Shown piece by piece: positions 4,876 to 5,592 of a stretch of 5,592 nt of DNA. The notes below the pieces were generated by a model. That model was not told the origin of the DNA. It made no database searches and was given only the letters and a program-made list of their open reading frames with translations. Source of the stretch: Rhodospirillales bacterium Alpha_05 (GTDB taxonomy: Bacteria > Pseudomonadota > Alphaproteobacteria > Rhodospirillales > Rhodospirillaceae); contig LUYR01000531.1 of NCBI GenBank assembly GCA_001603335.1, forward strand, positions 1 to 5,592, read 5' to 3'. Made by a program: the position numbers and the translations under genes. Within the stretch, counting starts at the first letter, position 1, and every line of letters begins with the position of its first letter.

Positions 4876-5592
4876 AGGTCACCACCCCCGGCACGGGAAT
4901 GTGCCCGATGCCGTAAACGATGTTGCCCGCCGGGGTCACGTCGTCGTGACTATCTTCCCCCGCCGCCGTCGCGATGGCCTCGACGATCCAGGAGTGCGAG
5001 AGGGTGCAGCCCGGATAGGCACGGCGATAGAGCATGTCGGCAAGTTCGGCGGCGATCGCGGCGCGAATCTCGGGCGTGTCGGGGTTGAGCCCTGACACCA
5101 CGAGGTCGAGCGGGTCGCCGAGCGGCGCGACGACATAGGCGTCGCCATCGCACGGGCATTCGATATCGACGTAGGCTTGAGCCAAGGCGACATGTTCGGC
5201 GGTCGGGATGCCGTTCGCAGTTTCGCCGTCGACCATGAACCGCACGGTAACCGTGCCGCGCCCGAGTTCCTTGGGGTAGACCCACACGCGGGTGGCGGGG
5301 ACGCCGGCGGTTTCCTTGACCCACGACTGATAGTCGGCGCTGTTGCCGCCGTGGGGCGGCATGCGGATGCGTTCGAGAACGCGACCCCGGTAGAGTTCGG
5401 CAACGCCCGGCGCTCCATCTTCCTCGACGTCGGCGCCGCCCGCCATGGTGACGATCACGGCTTTGGGATCGACGCCCGCGACGGATTCCACGAGCGAGAG
5501 TTTTTCCCCCGCCGTACGGTTTCCCGCGTCGCCGCCTTCGTCCGCCTGCAAGGCGACGGTGGCGACGCCGCCGACGACGGTCGCGGAGCCGG
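4868..5592 (-). CDS. Baseplate J / Mu gp47-like protein (partial, N-terminus beyond window)
   Basis: The reading frame is open to the window edge, giving the last 240 codons of a baseplate wedge protein. The visible part has the Baseplate_J pattern in order: a GGDAGN...AGEKLSL turn region, the GGADVEEDG motif, RVLERIRMPPHGGNSADYQSWV with the conserved GGN.ADY, GVPATRVWVYP, a GxGTVTVRFMVDG strand, a proline-led IPTAEHVALAQAYVD helix, and a C-terminal AAELADML...YPGCTLSHSWI domain. Family members are usually about 350-400 aa, so some 110-160 residues lie outside. An in-frame TTG at 5551 falls within the conserved domain and is not the real start. In Mu-like tails this protein helps build the baseplate that triggers sheath contraction. 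The stop overlaps the next gene by 8 bp. Confidence 0.93.
   Translation of the reverse strand, partial: GSATVVGGVATVALQADEGGDAGNRTAGEKLSLVESVAGVDPKAVIVTMAGGADVEEDGAPGVAELYRGRVLERIRMPPHGGNSADYQSWVKETAGVPATRVWVYPKELGRGTVTVRFMVDGETANGIPTAEHVALAQAYVDIECPCDGDAYVVAPLGDPLDLVVSGLNPDTPEIRAAIAAELADMLYRRAYPGCTLSHSWIVEAIATAAGEDSHDDVTPAGNIVYGIGHIPVPGVVTYE

Noticed and set aside
4306..5088. Plus-strand ORF (260 codons) opposite the gp48 and baseplate J genes
   Set aside because: Antisense shadow of two recognised tail genes, with an Arg/Ala-rich product lacking any domain.
1..5592. CRISPR array, insertion sequence, toxin-antitoxin or defence genes
   Set aside because: No regularly spaced repeats, no transposase-like protein and no matching domain in any of the ten genes; the coding space is fully used by tail and lysis genes.

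Overview
The window reads as one end of a prophage (or an integrated temperate phage) in a high-GC Gram-negative bacterium. The GC-rich codon use, the tRNA-Gln type and the style of the proteins suggest an alphaproteobacterium, but this is inference only. All ten genes lie on the minus strand, so transcription runs from position 5592 towards position 1. They form one tight late operon: spacings are 3-12 bp, or overlaps of the ATGA or TGATG kind, except where Rz1 is nested inside the end of Rz.

In transcription order, the tail module comes first. It holds the C-terminal 240 codons of a baseplate J / Mu gp47-like protein (4868-5592, cut by the window edge), a Mu gp48 / YmfQ (DUF2313)-like tail protein (4276-4875), a collar-type tail fibre (3284-4270) and a tail fibre assembly chaperone-like protein (2777-3271). 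The gp47-gp48-fibre-chaperone order is that of Mu-like contractile tails. The lysis / envelope module follows. It holds a polytopic membrane protein of unknown function (2256-2780), a small protein with one membrane helix and a coiled coil (1911-2252), a small multi-helix membrane protein that is the best holin candidate (1564-1899), a lytic transglycosylase with a signal peptide acting as endolysin (1001-1564), and the two spanins Rz (570-1004) and Rz1 (338-691). Every product of this second module carries a membrane segment or an export signal. Together they would breach the inner membrane, the murein and the outer membrane at the end of infection.

The operon ends at a strong rho-independent terminator (296-334). 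Next comes an AT-rich non-coding stretch of about 115 bp with an inverted repeat and a repeated 8-mer. At 136-179 lies the 3' part of a tRNA-Gln(CUG) gene, from the anticodon loop to CCA, with no 5' half. A hairpin terminator (103-132) follows it. This is the usual look of the tRNA-distal attachment site of a phage integrated into a tRNA gene. Bases 1-102 would then be host chromosome, and I see no supportable gene in them.

I see no sign of a new defence or other exotic system. The points most worth a second look are the junction in the tRNA, an extra module spliced into the tail fibre, the exported endolysin, the Rz/Rz1 overlap that ends almost exactly at the Rz1 lipobox, and two unassigned membrane proteins in the lysis module.
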